From Mya arenaria (Eukaryota > Mollusca > Bivalvia > Myida > Myidae): a stretch of DNA of 64,000 nt. The position numbers and the translations under genes are program-made. The notes beneath the pieces are model-generated. The model had not been told where the DNA came from and made no database searches. It was given only the letters and a program-made list of their open reading frames with translations. The number at the start of each line of letters is the position of its first letter. Positions within the stretch are counted from its first letter, which is position 1. The stretch spans positions 91,168,628 to 91,232,627 of the forward strand of contig NC_069124.1 in assembly GCF_026914265.1 (NCBI RefSeq), written 5' to 3'. Below are positions 37,001 through 48,790 of this stretch, piece after piece.

Positions 37001-37294
37001 CCTGAACTCTCGCTTGTCCCCCTTGTCTGTGCAAAGACAGCTGGATTTTGGAATCCGGTGATTTTTAGTCTGAAGAACAGGCCAGTGAAAGAATACATTG
37101 GGGCCAATATATCAGATGCTTTTACAAGATTGGGGTCTGCCTTGCGGTGTGGGCGCAAGAACTTCGTTGGTATACGGCATTCGAGAGGCAGGAAGCCCGA
37201 TGTTAATATTCCAGAAAGTCCCGAAGAGGACCGTTTCAGAACGACACGGGTCGAAGGAGCCGGTTTAAGGGTCGTCGAGGAGTCGAACGTCTAA
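23420..37294 (+). CDS. Opsin copy 2, five coding exons
   Basis: Joining 23441-23655, 31267-31394, 34544-34833, 35883-35970 and 36921-37294 gives 364 codons with the same splice sites and phases as copy 1. By direct comparison the protein differs from copy 1 at five residues: Ala22 to Pro and Ala42 to Gly in TM1, Ala85 to Thr before the loop-1 RRW, Cys132 to Arg in intracellular loop 2, and Val301 to Gly after helix 8. FRY, the Schiff-base Lys279, Glu168, both disulfide cysteines and the ESNV tail are retained. The first intron is about 4 kb longer than in copy 1 because of a retained repeat block (25,755-30,045) and different minisatellite lengths. No coding disruption is visible, so it is probably a working recent duplicate. 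Subtype and signalling are inferred, as for copy 1. Confidence 0.92.
23441..23655 (+). CDS. Opsin copy 2, exon 1
   Basis: Same reading frame and donor (GTCAG|GTAGGG) as copy 1. Pro replaces Ala in SPLPIACG and Gly replaces Ala in LCSGVLLG, both inside TM1. In-frame ATGs lie at 23420, 23441 and 23462. Confidence 0.9.
23656..24106. other. Intron 1, proximal part (unit 2)
   Basis: Non-coding; matched at 2,939-3,406 with a 20-bp-scale deletion near 23,745. Confidence 0.5.
24107..25172. repeat. 41-bp minisatellite, expanded (intron 1, unit 2)
   Basis: About two dozen copies of the same family, later ones of the form CTCATTACGTAATGATTAAA followed by GTCATTGTATAAAGCTAAAAC. Most later units contain the perfect palindrome CATTACGTAATG. 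A (TA)n run at 24,407-24,488 splits the array. Confidence 0.85.
24407..24488. repeat. (TA)n microsatellite
   Basis: About 80 bp of nearly perfect TA inside the 41-bp array; absent from unit 1. Confidence 0.95.
25290..25753. repeat. 47-bp minisatellite, about 10 copies (intron 1, unit 2)
   Basis: Same consensus as the unit 1 array but only about ten copies, ending in GACGCATACGCCCA where unrelated DNA begins. Confidence 0.95.
25751..25804. repeat. Hairpin at the array edge
   Basis: CATACGCCCAA at 25,751-25,761 is exactly inverted as TTGGGCGTATG at 25,794-25,804, directly after the 47-bp array. Confidence 0.8.
26310..26385 (+). mobile_element. Decayed tRNA-like SINE head
   Basis: GATGCGGTGTCCGCCTGAAG resembles an internal promoter A region, followed about 30 bp on by GTGGGTTCCATCCCC, a B-box/T-arm-like sequence. 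Short and degenerate. Confidence 0.4.
26585..26817. mobile_element. Fold-back element with (TA)n core
   Basis: CCGGATTTTCAAACT on the left is inverted as AGTTTGAAAATCCGG on the right, with further pairing outside (CACTGG / CCAGTG). Inside, TTTGTACTGTATATA pairs with TATATACAGTACAAA around a TA core. Confidence 0.7.
28060..29850. mobile_element. Array of palindrome-bearing fold-back elements
   Basis: Three successive copies of a repeat with CTTATCTTGCCCACGGGC, TTCACGCACCTTTCAAGAAA and TTTTGTTTAACTGAGGTGGG, separated by near-palindromes of the type GTGTTTTGCGGAAACTCGGT. The same family occurs at 15,980, 41,157, 50,540 and 55,070. Confidence 0.75.
29845..30160. mobile_element. Complete fold-back element spanning the unit 2 block edge
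   Basis: The left arm (GGTGGCATATAACTGCCGTA, then AACCTGTTGACGTTCGCGAA) is inverted on the right (TTCGCGAACGTTAACAGGTT, then TACGGCAGTTATAAGCCACC). In unit 1 only the right arm survives (about 5,435-5,500). Confidence 0.8.
30983..31170. repeat. Compound tetranucleotide microsatellite before exon 2 (unit 2)
   Basis: Same order of motifs (GTTA, GGTC, CAGT, CAGGT) with different run lengths, about 95 bp before the exon 2 acceptor. Confidence 0.95.
31267..31394 (+). CDS. Opsin copy 2, exon 2
   Basis: 128 bp, same acceptor and donor as copy 1. Encodes MFTRRWLFGDAGC (Thr where copies 1 and 3 have Ala) and TM3. Confidence 0.92.
32242..32893. repeat. 31-bp minisatellite, about 21 copies (intron 2, unit 2)
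   Basis: Same consensus with variants (GACACCG, TGCACTAAG) arranged in higher-order blocks, showing expansion after the unit duplication. Confidence 0.95.
32894..33245 (-). mobile_element. tRNA-derived SINE (unit 2)
   Basis: Same insertion as in unit 1, tRNA-like head at 33,169-33,244 on the minus strand. Its 80-codon minus-strand open frame is just the SINE read through. Confidence 0.75.
34544..34833 (+). CDS. Opsin copy 2, exon 3
   Basis: 290 bp. Encodes AIAIFRYIIVC and the loop-2 motif YVYEPSRLSCTPDW. It differs from copy 1 by RFSSR instead of RFSSC. Confidence 0.92.
35883..35970 (+). CDS. Opsin copy 2, exon 4
   Basis: 88 bp with the same protein sequence as copy 1; one silent change (CAT for CAC, His213). 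Confidence 0.88.
36921..37294 (+). CDS. Opsin copy 2, exon 5
   Basis: 374 bp. Retains SWTPY, VCAKTAG, NPVIF and the C-terminal ESNV. Gly replaces Val in EYIGANIS. TAA at 37292-37294. Confidence 0.93.
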
Positions 37295-37736
37295 TGACCG
37301 TATACAGCCAGGACACGTCTAATGGCCGTAAAGCCAGGGCACGTCTAATGGCCGTAAAGCCAGACCACGTCTAATGGCCGTATAGCCAGGGCACGTCTAA
37401 TGGGCGTATACAGCCAGGGCACGTTTAATAGGCGTATAGCCAGCGCACGTATAATGGCCGTATAGCCAGGGCACGTCTAATGGCCGTATAGCCAGGGCAC
37501 GTCTAATGGCCGTATAGCCAGGGCACGTCTAATGGCCGTATAGCCAGGGCACGTCTAATGGCCGTATAGCCAGGGCACGTCTAATGGCCGTATAGCCAGG
37601 GCACGTATAATGGCCGTATAGCCAGGGCACGTCTAATGGCCGTATAGCCAGGGCACGTCTAATGGCCGTATAGCCAGGGCACGTCTAATGGCCGTATAGC
37701 CAGGGCACGTCTAATGGCCGTATAGCCAGGGCACGT
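37288..37736 (+). repeat. 26-bp minisatellite from the stop codon, about 17 copies (copy 2)
   Basis: Same consensus and position as in copy 1, with three more copies in the homogeneous part of the array. Confidence 0.95.
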
Positions 37737-37956
37737 GATAATCACGATCAGATAGTCTGCTTAAGATATAGTTTTACGTTTTTTGCGTCATCCCGATGAA
37801 CCAGATAAACCGTTCTTGAATATACACGTATATTTCTGAAGACACTGATAGCTTGTGGGTTTAGATGCCGCAACAAAAAAATACCTTTCACAAATTATAT
37901 CCCGGTATTGACAAAGTTATGGTTTTGTTAACGTACCTGTCATCGTCAGCGTGCCA

Positions 37957-37962
37957 AATAAA
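37957..37962 (+). promoter_or_regulatory. Candidate polyadenylation signal, opsin copy 2
   Basis: Same AATAAA context as copy 1, after the longer minisatellite. Confidence 0.45.
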
Positions 37963-38129
37963 ACTTTAATGTTATGGGTCGGACGAAACGGAAGACGCGT
38001 AATAAGGGCCAAAAAGGGTATTTCGGTAGCTCAGGCGGTTCCACTGAATATAGCAGAAGTCAGTCTTGCTAAGCGTAATAATAAGGCTTATGATGTAAAA
38101 ACTTTGTTAGATAACTATGTTTTTCTTAT

Positions 38130-38845
38130 GTGTGGTTAAACCCAAACTCTGTTTATTTGAAGTGTTCATATTGTGTTTAAAAATAGAGTGTTCGATGTAT
38201 TTAAGAAGTCATTGTTTGAAAATGTTAACAACAGCTATACCCTATGTACGTAAACATACCTTAAGGAATTCTTTGGAATTGAATTTTATCTAGATGTTTT
38301 ACCAAAAATAATAATAATGGCTTTGTCTATGCTTAGACTGTCGCCACATAAATTATATATTGAACAGGGCGATATGGAGTAATTGTATTTTGTGTAACTC
38401 TAACGATATAGAAGACGAATACCACTTTGTCATAATATGCCCTGTGTATAAAATATCAGAAAGGAGTTGATAAAAACTCTTTATTTCATGCTTTTCGATG
38501 AAATATGGGGTTTCATCAGTGAAATAACAACAGTGAAAATATCAACTTACAGAACTACTTTTAAAATTCTTTGTAGTAACTTCCCCTTGATCAAAACAGA
38601 ACACTTCACTTTGAACCAGAAAATTTTGGCAAATTTAAAGAAATGTTTTATAAATTTAAATCAATATTTATTTGGAAATTAACAACTTACCGTTTATTAC
38701 CGGTTATCCCGTTTTTCAAACGTTTCCTTGATCTTGAAGCTGAATGTTCGAACCTTTGCTTTCATGCCAAACAATTTACAGACGAAAACAACTGTTCGAA
38801 CATAAAAAGAATGCTATATAATCGTTCAAATGTATTTTGAACTGT
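38130..38845 (+). mobile_element. Non-LTR retrotransposon remnant (unit 2)
   Basis: Same insertion as in unit 1, predating the unit duplication. Confidence 0.65.
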
Positions 38846-39484
38846 TTGTCGTTGTAATACGTAAAACGAACTTCCCGGAAAATTCACACAACAATTTACA
38901 GATATTCTGATATTTTCTCCCTACCCACGCCTCAAAATATGTCAACAAACTAGCGTGGTCCTCATCACTACATTGAAAACGACCTGTCTACAAGCAAACC
39001 AGACTGGTCTCTGACAGTAAGATGACTGAATATCCATGAATCATGAAACACACTCTAAAACTAAGAAAAATGTCTAAAATCTAATGATCATTAGCCGCAT
39101 TTGTTTTGCTAACACGTTTGACCTTCCAAATTTTCATTCATTAAATCGCGGCGTAGTAATTTGGTTAAATGTATTCCCGCTTAAAATAAAAGTGTTTTCA
39201 TTATTTAAGTGAACAATTGTACACTTTATTGATTACTGTTCATAAAAGCTTTGCACTTAAAACGAGCGAATAATAACATATAAGAATGAATAGCAAATAA
39301 CTTTTTCTCAAAAAAACAGAAATAGAAAAGTTGACAGCTATAAATTTGCGTGAGGGGCGCCCCACGGGTAGCGGCGTAAATAACACCCTTTTCAAAAAGG
39401 GGGTAATTAAGAAATAAATTTAAAAAAACTCCAAAAATAAGCATAAAAGAAACAGAAAATTTGTTTATTTCAGTGTAAGATCGT

Positions 39485-39580
39485 ATTTTATTTCACTCGT
39501 GATCATAGAAAAACTAAATTTTCACTCGTGACTTCGCCACTCGTGAAAATATGTTTTTCTATGACACTCGAATGAAATGA
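39485..39580. repeat. Small fold-back element (unit 2)
   Basis: Same as in unit 1 with a 3-bp difference (ATGACACTCG for ATGACAGTACTCG). Confidence 0.7.
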
Positions 39581-41156
39581 CAAATATTCTCTATATATTA
39601 GAAACCCAAGTATGTACAAATTTGTTGAATTAATGAAATCGCATAATGTAGTCGAAACAAGAAATCTAAGTAAATTCATAAACCAAGCATTTCTTTTAAG
39701 AAATTCTGTGATAAATAATATGATTAAGTCTATATAGTAATATAAATTTTATGACATTAGCCTCCCGAATTCCTATTATCCTGGTATTTCAGATATGTAG
39801 CATTTACGTTTAATTTAGATATTTACCTTTTGTATAAAAATAATAATCTCTAAATTATGTTGTTTTTTTTGTCTTTATTTTTTCTTTCTTTTCCTTTTTA
39901 TTTGCCATGTATCATTGTGACCATAATATTTATTATTTGGCATATCATGTTTTGTCAAGAAACTGTGTTATTTACATGTTTACGACATTAAACAACTTTG
40001 TCTGTCTGTCTGTTAATCATAACTCTAAACCCGTCGAGATATGTTCCATTCACTAAAGACAAACACATATACGAACACTGGCACTTCGTGTAACCAGTCT
40101 AGTCTATGGTTAACATTTATATTTTAACATTTATTATTGTATTTTTTGTAACCTAAACCAAATTGGAGACGAGTTCCATTACCTCCTTAGATGTCCACAC
40201 TTAAATAACGAATGAAAAACATTATTACCTTATGTAAATAGAAATACTGTAAATATTCTCGGATTTAAATCTATTATGAACGAGAATAATGAAACAAAGC
40301 TAGGTAGTGTTAGCAAATTTGTCATGACAATACGTTAAACACTGCAAACCCCACCTGGCATGGACTAAATCTCACGTCAATAATATGTTTATATCCAAAC
40401 CCTTAAGGGATCACTGATTCCATTTTGTACTTTGTTAGATTTGGTTAGCTGTATTAAGATACCGTACAGCCTGGTTGAATACCAAATTTGTTCTATATTA
40501 CCCATGCAATTTGTATTAAATGTATTTACCTCTTTTCACATGCTGTTTGTGCTGAGTGTATAATAAAACTGTAAAGCTATAAAACTATATGTTGAGTTGT
40601 TGTCAGGAGTTGTATAAATATCGTCGTTCATTAATAGATTTTAACTAAGTGCTCAGTGTTCGCCTAATGATCAGATGAGGCGTTGCTTTACTAATAACTT
40701 AGAAAAGTAAAATGTTCCAACGATCAATATGGCAATTCAAGGACGGTCTTAACTATCATGTTATTTTAGAAAGTATAATATTCTGTTTTTGCTCTTATGA
40801 AAAGTACAGATATATGTCTGAGACTTTTCGAAACCCGACTGTCTATAATAACTGCATTTGGGCATCCCTTTACATTTGTATAATTTGTAACAAGGCTACT
40901 GAAAATTTATACATAAGTAACCTAAAAGCATAGCTTTGAAAAACACACTTATTATGTAGTTATAACTAAGTGGGCAACATATATCTAAAATCGATTTTCT
41001 TCCTAAGTAAACCACTAAGGCACATACACAAAGTTTATCCAGGAGGAAAATCCACTGTATTTCAGTGTATTTTATATTGTGTGACTAGTCTATGGTATTC
41101 TTTTAGCATTAATAGCTCATGTAAAGGAAAGCATCTATGTAACAACAATTGGGATT

Positions 41157-41723
41157 ATAAGTATCTTCCATGGCCAAGAGGGTAAGATAGGTTGATCCAA
41201 ACCCGAGCGCAGAGTGTTTTGCGAAAACGAGGTTTACCGAGTTTCCGCAAAACACTCTGCGCGAGGGCTGGGATGAACCTTTCTCCCACCTTAGATAAGT
41301 AGATCCAAAATTTAACCATGCTAGAAATTCTTATCTTGCCCACGGGCAAAGATAAAACAAGTACCCGTATATATATTTTCTTGAATGGTCATCACATTGT
41401 AATTATCTCCCTTGTCGAAGACTGTCGTCTGTAGCATCATACAAACCTTGTCTTGTGGCAATATTTAGAATGCTTATTAATTATTTCTCGCTTAAAAGGT
41501 CTCCATAAAACAGTTTTCACGCACCTTTCAAGAAATAATGCTTCACTCTCCTCAGAACTATTAAAGACCGATTTGACTATTAACATTATCTGAATGACTG
41601 CGCGCATATCCATGACAACCACGAATTATCACATACCCATACGCATTTATTTTCACTGCGCAAAAAAGAGTAACAGCAAAAAATACATTTTTACTTAATT
41701 TTGTTTAACCGAGGTGGGAGAAA
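41157..41723. mobile_element. Fold-back element with long palindrome (unit 2)
   Basis: Same insertion as in unit 1. Confidence 0.75.
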
Positions 41724-41961
41724 AACTATCTATACCTTTCAAAATAGAATTTATTTCAAGAAACTTCTTCCTATTGCACTTTGTTTTCCAAATAATGTTG
41801 TTGTTTTTTATTTATATTTTTAAATAGTGTATTTATGTATGCGATGTTCGGGGATATTGTGAAAGTGTGTTCATAGAATATTATTCGAAAACATTTTGGT
41901 GTTAAAACGTATAAGTAACTCTAGTTTCTGAATTCTTATATATCGGGTCTTCATTTCCATT

Positions 41962-42313
41962 TTAAAGCTGCACTCTCACAGATATACCATTTTTACAACT
42001 CTTTTTATTTTTCGTCTTGGAAAGGGCAAATTTTTGCATAAACTTCTACAATCAAATGATTTAAGATTGCTGACAAAAATCTGATCGTAGATTTTCATAT
42101 TTCCGTTCGATAATTAATGTTTTGTGGCTAACGGTTTAAGAAAAATGCATAAAACATCATTTTTCGAACTTAAATATAAAAATCTGCTATCTATTTTTTT
42201 TGTCAGCTATCTACGTGCAAATTACTGGTTTCTATAGATTTTCGCATAATTGGCTCGTTCCAAGACAAAAAAAATGTTGTCAAAACGTTCAATCTGTGAG
42301 AGTGCAGCTTTAA
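41962..42313. mobile_element. TTAA-flanked fold-back MITE (unit 2)
   Basis: Same insertion as in unit 1 with the same perfect termini. Confidence 0.85.
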
Positions 42314-43557
42314 GACAAACTTTTTTTGAAGTTTGTATGCTAATTCGAAAAATGGAGAGTGTACTTGTTTTGTTACGCGAGTGATACTAATAAAAGCACT
42401 TCTAATGTTGTCGTTTCGTTGGTGTGAAGCAACAATGCAAAATAGTAGTAAAACTAAATACTAACATGGGCACGTGAGTATGGTTTGTTGTAATCAAGCC
42501 GGACAAGTAGGTTTTCTCCGGGATCTCTGGTTTGTCCAACAACACAATATCACACTCTCGCGCAACATCGTGCCAACGAGACTGGGTTAGCATAAGTTAA
42601 TGTCACTTTCTTTACAATTGTCGAGAAATAAATACAACTAAAACTGAATACTTTCTAAAAGAAAAAAATCACATGCACCGTGTAGTCGCAAAAAAAACTT
42701 CGATATTGAAATATTTGTGTTTTATTTAAATAGTTATAATGATGAAATTGACGGATCATCACAGTTTGGATTAATATATTCCAATGCATTGATTGAAACC
42801 CGGTATCACTTGCATTATAAGCGTCGATCTTAACCTTTTATCTCCCTGTAGCTGCGTTCAAAGATGGGGTAATAAGCTACATGTACCGATGTTATTTTCA
42901 AACGACATTTCAAACACTGTGTACTGATGCATGCCAACGAAATATATAATGTCTTTTGCATATGCAGTAAAAGACCGAACATGCTTATTCGCCTATTTCA
43001 AATGTTTCTGGCGGTAGATTGACATATTGAACTAAAGAACCTTACCTAAACAGGCCCAAGATTTAGCTGTACTGTGGCCATGAAGGACAATAGCACTATA
43101 AAGCCCACACGCACCAGAATGGAGACATGGTCCTGGCGTAATTGGAAGCTTCGTTCATCTTTTCTTCTGTGTCCGACCAGAAACACAATCGTTTTAACGA
43201 CATGAACAAGGTTCAAGCACATTGTTCTCCGGTCAATATCCCACATTACCTACCATTCGGAAGGACGAAGATCTCAAACTACTCGAGAACGAAAGGGCGG
43301 TTTGTAAAAGTAAGAGCGATGCGTTCATTATTTGCTGCGGAAATCATCCTTCGTTTATGTAAACAATTCCACTTCCCAGTGTAAGGGCATTTTACGCGAG
43401 CTCCGCATTCCGACTCGACTCGATTCTTTCCTTGGAACAATCGCCCAAAGACGCCCTCCGGAGCCATGTCTTACAGGAGGAGAGAACTTGCTGTGCACAG
43501 GTGAAAAACACCGATTCGCATGTGATAACATTGCAGTGTATATCAACAATGTTTGGA

Positions 43558-44217
43558 TAAGTTAAATAGGTTGGTGGTTGGGAGTCCTTGTATAAAGTTT
43601 CAATGCAATACATCAAGTAATTGCTGAATGACAAATGCAAGCTTGCATGCACAACTTTAACGATAGTGTCTATGTTGAATGATAAAGGACCATGTATAAT
43701 ATGTATTATATACAATACAGAGTAATCCAACTTGATTAATTGAGTAGGTTGAATGGTTGCGGACACATGTCTGAAGTTTAAATGCAATACATTATATATT
43801 TGCTAAGATATTTCCTTTAATGTGGTTACGGGCGACACATAACCAAAATTTATAAGTTGAATAACAAAGGGTCATGATTTTCATAATATGCAAATAGGGT
43901 TATATACTTATATTACTTGCTTAATTCAGTAGGCTGCATTGTTGAGTGCTATTTTTAAAGTCTCAATGCAGCACATCACGTCGTTGCTGAGTTTTTGACT
44001 GAAATGTGGTTACATGCAAAGCATTTAAGCCAGAATTTCTAATTTGATCAATGAAGGGCCATAATTTGCATTATATGCAAAAAAGAGTTATCTTACACGA
44101 TTATAAACTAGATTGGATGGTTGAGTATCGTTGTATAATGTTTCAAAGCAATACATGTTGTATTTGCTGAGATATTTAATTAATTGTGGTAACATAAAAG
44201 GGTCCTAATTATTCACA
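43558..44217. repeat. Degenerate tandem repeat, about 170 bp period (unit 2)
   Basis: Same as in unit 1. Confidence 0.65.
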
Positions 44218-44333
44218 AATCAAATTCTAAACTGTGATATATATGATTGACTAAAATGGTGGTAAACAAGAGAATCATATTATTCACAGATTTTGTTTTT
44301 GACAGTGCTGTTTGATAATTAGTATTAAAAGTA

Positions 44334-44366
44334 AAATAATAATAATAATAATTAAATAATAATAAT

Positions 44367-44406
<40 letters not shown>

Positions 44407-44407
44407 G
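44334..44407. repeat. (AAT)n microsatellite (unit 2)
   Basis: Same tract, slightly rearranged. Confidence 0.95.
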
Positions 44408-46871
44408 AATGATAAAAGTGATAATAGTAACAATGACAACAAGTTGTTGTAGTATGAGAAGGATTAGCAGCAGCAGGTGGTGGTGTGGTTGGTGGCAGCG
44501 GCGGCGGATGCGGTAATGGAAGCAGCAGTAGTAGCAGTCGTAATAGAAGTAGTCATATATAGGTCTGCTTCGAGAAAGATTTGCGGGGTGCATATTGAAG
44601 GGATATACTCACTTTAAGATCATATGTTACTCCCATATGAGGCAAGCTCGGAACAGGACAATTTTTAAACCAAAGCTCTGCTGGCACCGCGGTATTAACT
44701 GCTGGTACGAATATTAGCCGTTGAAAGCGTTGGAAATACATCTTTCTATAAAAAAGATCAAAGATACAAGAAAACTTATTACACGTCGGATATACATAAA
44801 TTACAACACTAGCTCACAGAGCTATTTTCCGACAAAATGAAACATATCAATAATGCAACACAAAACCTTGAAGTTAATAAATGCATTTCAAATAAGATTA
44901 AAAGTTAAATTGTATAAGCGAAATAGTTAAGACATAAACTAATAAGACATTTCCAAACGGCTTTAAGAATTGAACTTGAAAAAGTATATGCATGTGTATA
45001 ATAGAGATGGACAGGTGATCATGTACAGAAGTTCCAAAAGCGAAAGATGCCCTAAACGATATCAAATAATTCATAGAATAATTGACAAAATATAATTTAT
45101 ACTGCCAGTAAGGTCAGACACCAAGTTTCAGGAAAAAATATAACTGTTATGCTAGTTCCTGCTTCAATTCTTACAAAATCAGACGAAATGCGCAGGCTCA
45201 ACACTGAAAACGCGAATCACGAATTACGATTGGAAGGTTAAAGATGCACTCTTACTCCCAGATAAGGTTTACCACAATGAATACAATTGATTTAATATAC
45301 CAAAAGGATGAATAATTGTCGAAAACAATGGCTCTTTTTTTAGTTTTCAGCTATTAAATACACGGTAAATATCTAGCTATCAGTAATTAAATTCTGAATA
45401 AGTTTGTCACTTTAAAAATTATGCCGATCCCCCACCCACCCAAACACATTATTTTGCTATCATGCTTGACCACAGGTTGATCACACTCGTCTTTGTGTTT
45501 CAGCAGAACAGCTGCTGCCATTTATCAACTCTGGCCCTGAACGAACAACAGATATGCATACAAATATGACGAGGCTTTTATAACGCTGTACCCGTACATT
45601 AAAATATTGAGCATTAATATAGACCTAACCACTGTATATGTTTTTAAAAACAAAAACACACATACATGTGTTTGCATTCAGATTTACATTGTATTGTACA
45701 GCACTACATATATGTTGTGTATGCATTCTTAATTAACACTACCGTTTGATAACGAGGGTTGATCATATGGTGGCTTCAAGATAGTTTATAGTCGTTATTT
45801 TATTATCTTATTAACCATCATTTTAGAATTTTCTATAATTAACTGTTTTCTTTATGAAATGAACGGTGATCAGACCAAACGTCCGGAGTGATTAAAATCA
45901 TAATTAAGTTGTTAGTAAACCATGTTGTCATTTCCAAGTGTATATTTGGGGCTATAAGCAATCAACAGGGGCTGTCAGGGCTAACATTGCATTCAGAATA
46001 TACTTCTCAATATAATTTAAGGGCAACAGTTTGTTATGCGCACCTTTTACATAGTGTCAAAGGCAATCGACATCATTTCAATAACACATCCATGGTGTTT
46101 TACATTTAGTAAGTGAATACAAACAGGAAAATAAAACTGAAAACGTTTGGGAGCAAAACGTCCAGGTACTCTTAAAAATAAAATCAGTTCGACCATATTT
46201 GAAGGGTAAATATGATTTGAGATGTCAAGTAAATCTGTGGACAGGAATTTGTTCACAATTAATCAATTTGACTTAGTTGAGAGTTATAGCGTAGTGCCGA
46301 TAGAGGCGTACGACGCATTCCACTCCAATACAACATACATGTATAGACCTTAACATGGGGTTGGTAAAAAGTTTGCTTAAGAATTTGATTTCAAGATGAA
46401 GTACCACAGGAAATGGCTATAGTGTGGGTTAGAAATTGTAAATGACCTTTATGGACAGGTTCTAATGGAAGTATTTCAAAATAAAACCATCGTTTAAATA
46501 TGATCAACTTCGTACTTATACTGACGTTTTACGTTTTGTGTGTCCTCTTTAGTATGAGAACCGTTGTGGTCTTTCTTGGTAGATCTGGGGCGAGTGTAGC
46601 TTAAGCAGTGTTGGAAGTGTCAAGGAGGATCAAAAGCAGATGTGTATTGCATACATTCTGTGAGTGGTGCGTGTTCGAGCACGGGTTAGGAATTGGAAAA
46701 ACTTTTAAGCACCATACAGTGCGATAAACACACTGGCTGTGCAATTCATTCTAGTTAGCATTAAATCTTTCATATTAAGCTTAAAGTTTTGGTGAAATGG
46801 GCGTATTGCCACTCGAGTGAGTCATATGAACATAGAAACATAATTTTCATAGGTGTTTGGCTTTTTGTTAC

Positions 46872-47029
46872 ATGTTGGAACATCCGGTGTTTGCTTGACA
46901 CGCGCGGCATGCATCCACGGGCACATCGGGGCCGCTCCTGCCCCGCGTGCACCTGTTCACGAAGACGGACTGCCAGCTGTGCGATGAGGCGAAGGAGGCC
47001 CTGGAACCCACCATGTTAACGTGGATTCG
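46872..47029 (+). pseudogene. Glutaredoxin-like first exon, unit 3, 3' end replaced
   Basis: Carries the same ATG (46872), TGA (46896-46898) and YLFTKTDCQLCDEAKEALEP, but after CCACCATG at 47015 the sequence no longer matches the other copies, so the original HK|GT donor is lost. A new possible donor, ATTCG|GTATGT, lies at 47030 and would add LTWI plus a split codon. That donor would join in frame to the open frame of the 49,212 exon, but through residues unlike the family. Pseudogene is the favoured reading. Confidence 0.6.
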
Positions 47030-47934
47030 GTATGTTGCTGGTCCCGACGAGAGGGCTTCGGGCTGTCGGTTATTTCCTCCATGTGCGTATTGATGCTGAC
47101 TTCGGTCCATAATATAAAATGTACGTCATACAACACTACCCAGGGGTCGGTTGTAAACCAAAGGTGAAACTCTCTGGTTTAATAATACTTCGGCTATTCC
47201 AATGCATACTTGATAGTATTTAACTATTGATGATTTAATTAGATTTATGATGTCTCTTATTATTCTTGATGGGAATGGTCGGCGTCGATTTCCCAGTTTC
47301 GTTCGATGACCGATTTTTGTATGGCATAGTGTATTAATAATTCATGAAGGTACATTGTAGATGCGAGTGCGTGTAAATCATTTGATTATTCATTTTCACA
47401 GACTTCTTAGTCAATAAAGGAAGTAGATATATATTGACTGTTAGTGTGCTTAACACATTCTACTCAGGAAGTTACCTCAGCTTTACTATTACATTGTGTT
47501 TACTGAGTTTCAGAGTTTACTGGCGAATTGGCATGTTTGCCTTTGGGCAAGACACAAAAGTATAATGAAAACGCTATCACGTAATGACAAAAAAAAACAT
47601 ATACATGTACATAGCTATATCCCTTTAATATGTAAGAAAATATAACCACTGTTATTACGCCCAATAGAAGCAGTTAAACTCCTAGTTTTTCTTGTCACAA
47701 TTTCATAAGAATATATACATACTTGGCTAAGATTTGCAAAAATAAACCCCAGGCCTCTTTACTGACAGCAAATATTTAAATTAAGCCGTATTTGGCCAAT
47801 TAAATTTTATACAATATGTATTTTTAAGTTCCGAATAGGCTGTTAAACACAAAAAATGATATTCAGACTCAACAGTAGTTTAAAAACAAAGTTAATATTT
47901 TCTTTTTTCTCTACTAATATTTATATATCGACTA
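47030..47934. other. Unit 3-specific DNA between glutaredoxin-like exon 1 and a retrotransposon
   Basis: AT-rich, no gene seen. At about 47,105-47,480 there are distant echoes of the unit 1 sequence at 1,590-1,930 (for example ACACTACCCAGGGGTCGGTT against ATACTACCCGTGGGTACGTT), showing that unit 3 is an old copy. Confidence 0.5.
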
Positions 47935-48790
47935 GTCTCTATTTCCAGTGATTGAGATGATAGTCGAAATCTTGATAATTCTTTACGATGGTTGTCATTT
48001 TTGACACACGTAAATTATTCTTCAAATAAAAAAAAATGTTTGAATTTTCAATAGTATCCATTTGGGGCTGAGATGTTAAGTTATCATACCACATTTGAAT
48101 GCATTGATCTCTTACCCTTTGCTTAACATAGGAATATAATTGTCGTCTATCGAAATCAACTAACATATTACCATAACTTACTCGGTTTAACGAATCAGAC
48201 ATAGCGGAGTACGACACATTTTTTTTGGAATTACGTACGATAAATATGTTGTGTTTTAAATTAACACATGGTGCATTTATAAATTTGGACTCTTATATAT
48301 TAATCCAGGATTTTAATGTTCTCTCTTTACAAACTACTGACAAAGGGAACCGTCCGAGCTCGCCTAAATCGGTGTCTGTTGTTTAACACCAAGAGCATGT
48401 TTGCAGAATTTTAAATGGAGATTATTTACATTGCTATGAACATATGCTCCCCAAATCTCCGATCCATATTAAACAATTGGTACAACTAGAGCATCGAACA
48501 ATGCTAATTTAGTTTTACTATCTAGTGATAATCTACTAAACACAACTAGTAGATGGTTGTATGCCTTTAAAGCTTGTCCAATCAGCATTTTTACAGCATT
48601 GTTCATATTTCGAGTATTAGAAAAGTTAATACATGTACCTAAATAACAAAAGTTATTCACCATTTCAACAAATTCGTCATTAATTGTCCATCTAAAATTA
48701 CAATTGCCTTTTCTCCTTTCAAACACGCAAATTTAAGTTTTCTTGATGTCAATTTTTAAACCCAATTCGTATGAATACTATAATAAAAAG
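47935..48790 (-). mobile_element. Non-LTR retrotransposon reverse transcriptase remnant
   Basis: The minus strand encodes EMVNNFCYLGTCINFSNTRN, SRLSLDSKTKLALFDALVVP, then after a stop YGSEIWGAYVHSN and LKFCKHALGV, the usual order at the C-terminal side of non-LTR reverse transcriptases. Further down lies DFDRRQLYSYVKQRVRDQCI. Several stops and shifts. Confidence 0.75.

Larger units (their letters stand above)
20708..45927. repeat. Tandem duplication unit 2 (opsin copy 2)
   Basis: Full head-to-tail copy of unit 1. It is 4.5 kb longer, through a larger 41-bp array, a larger 31-bp array and a block at 25,755-30,045, partly offset by a shorter 47-bp array. Confidence 0.9.
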
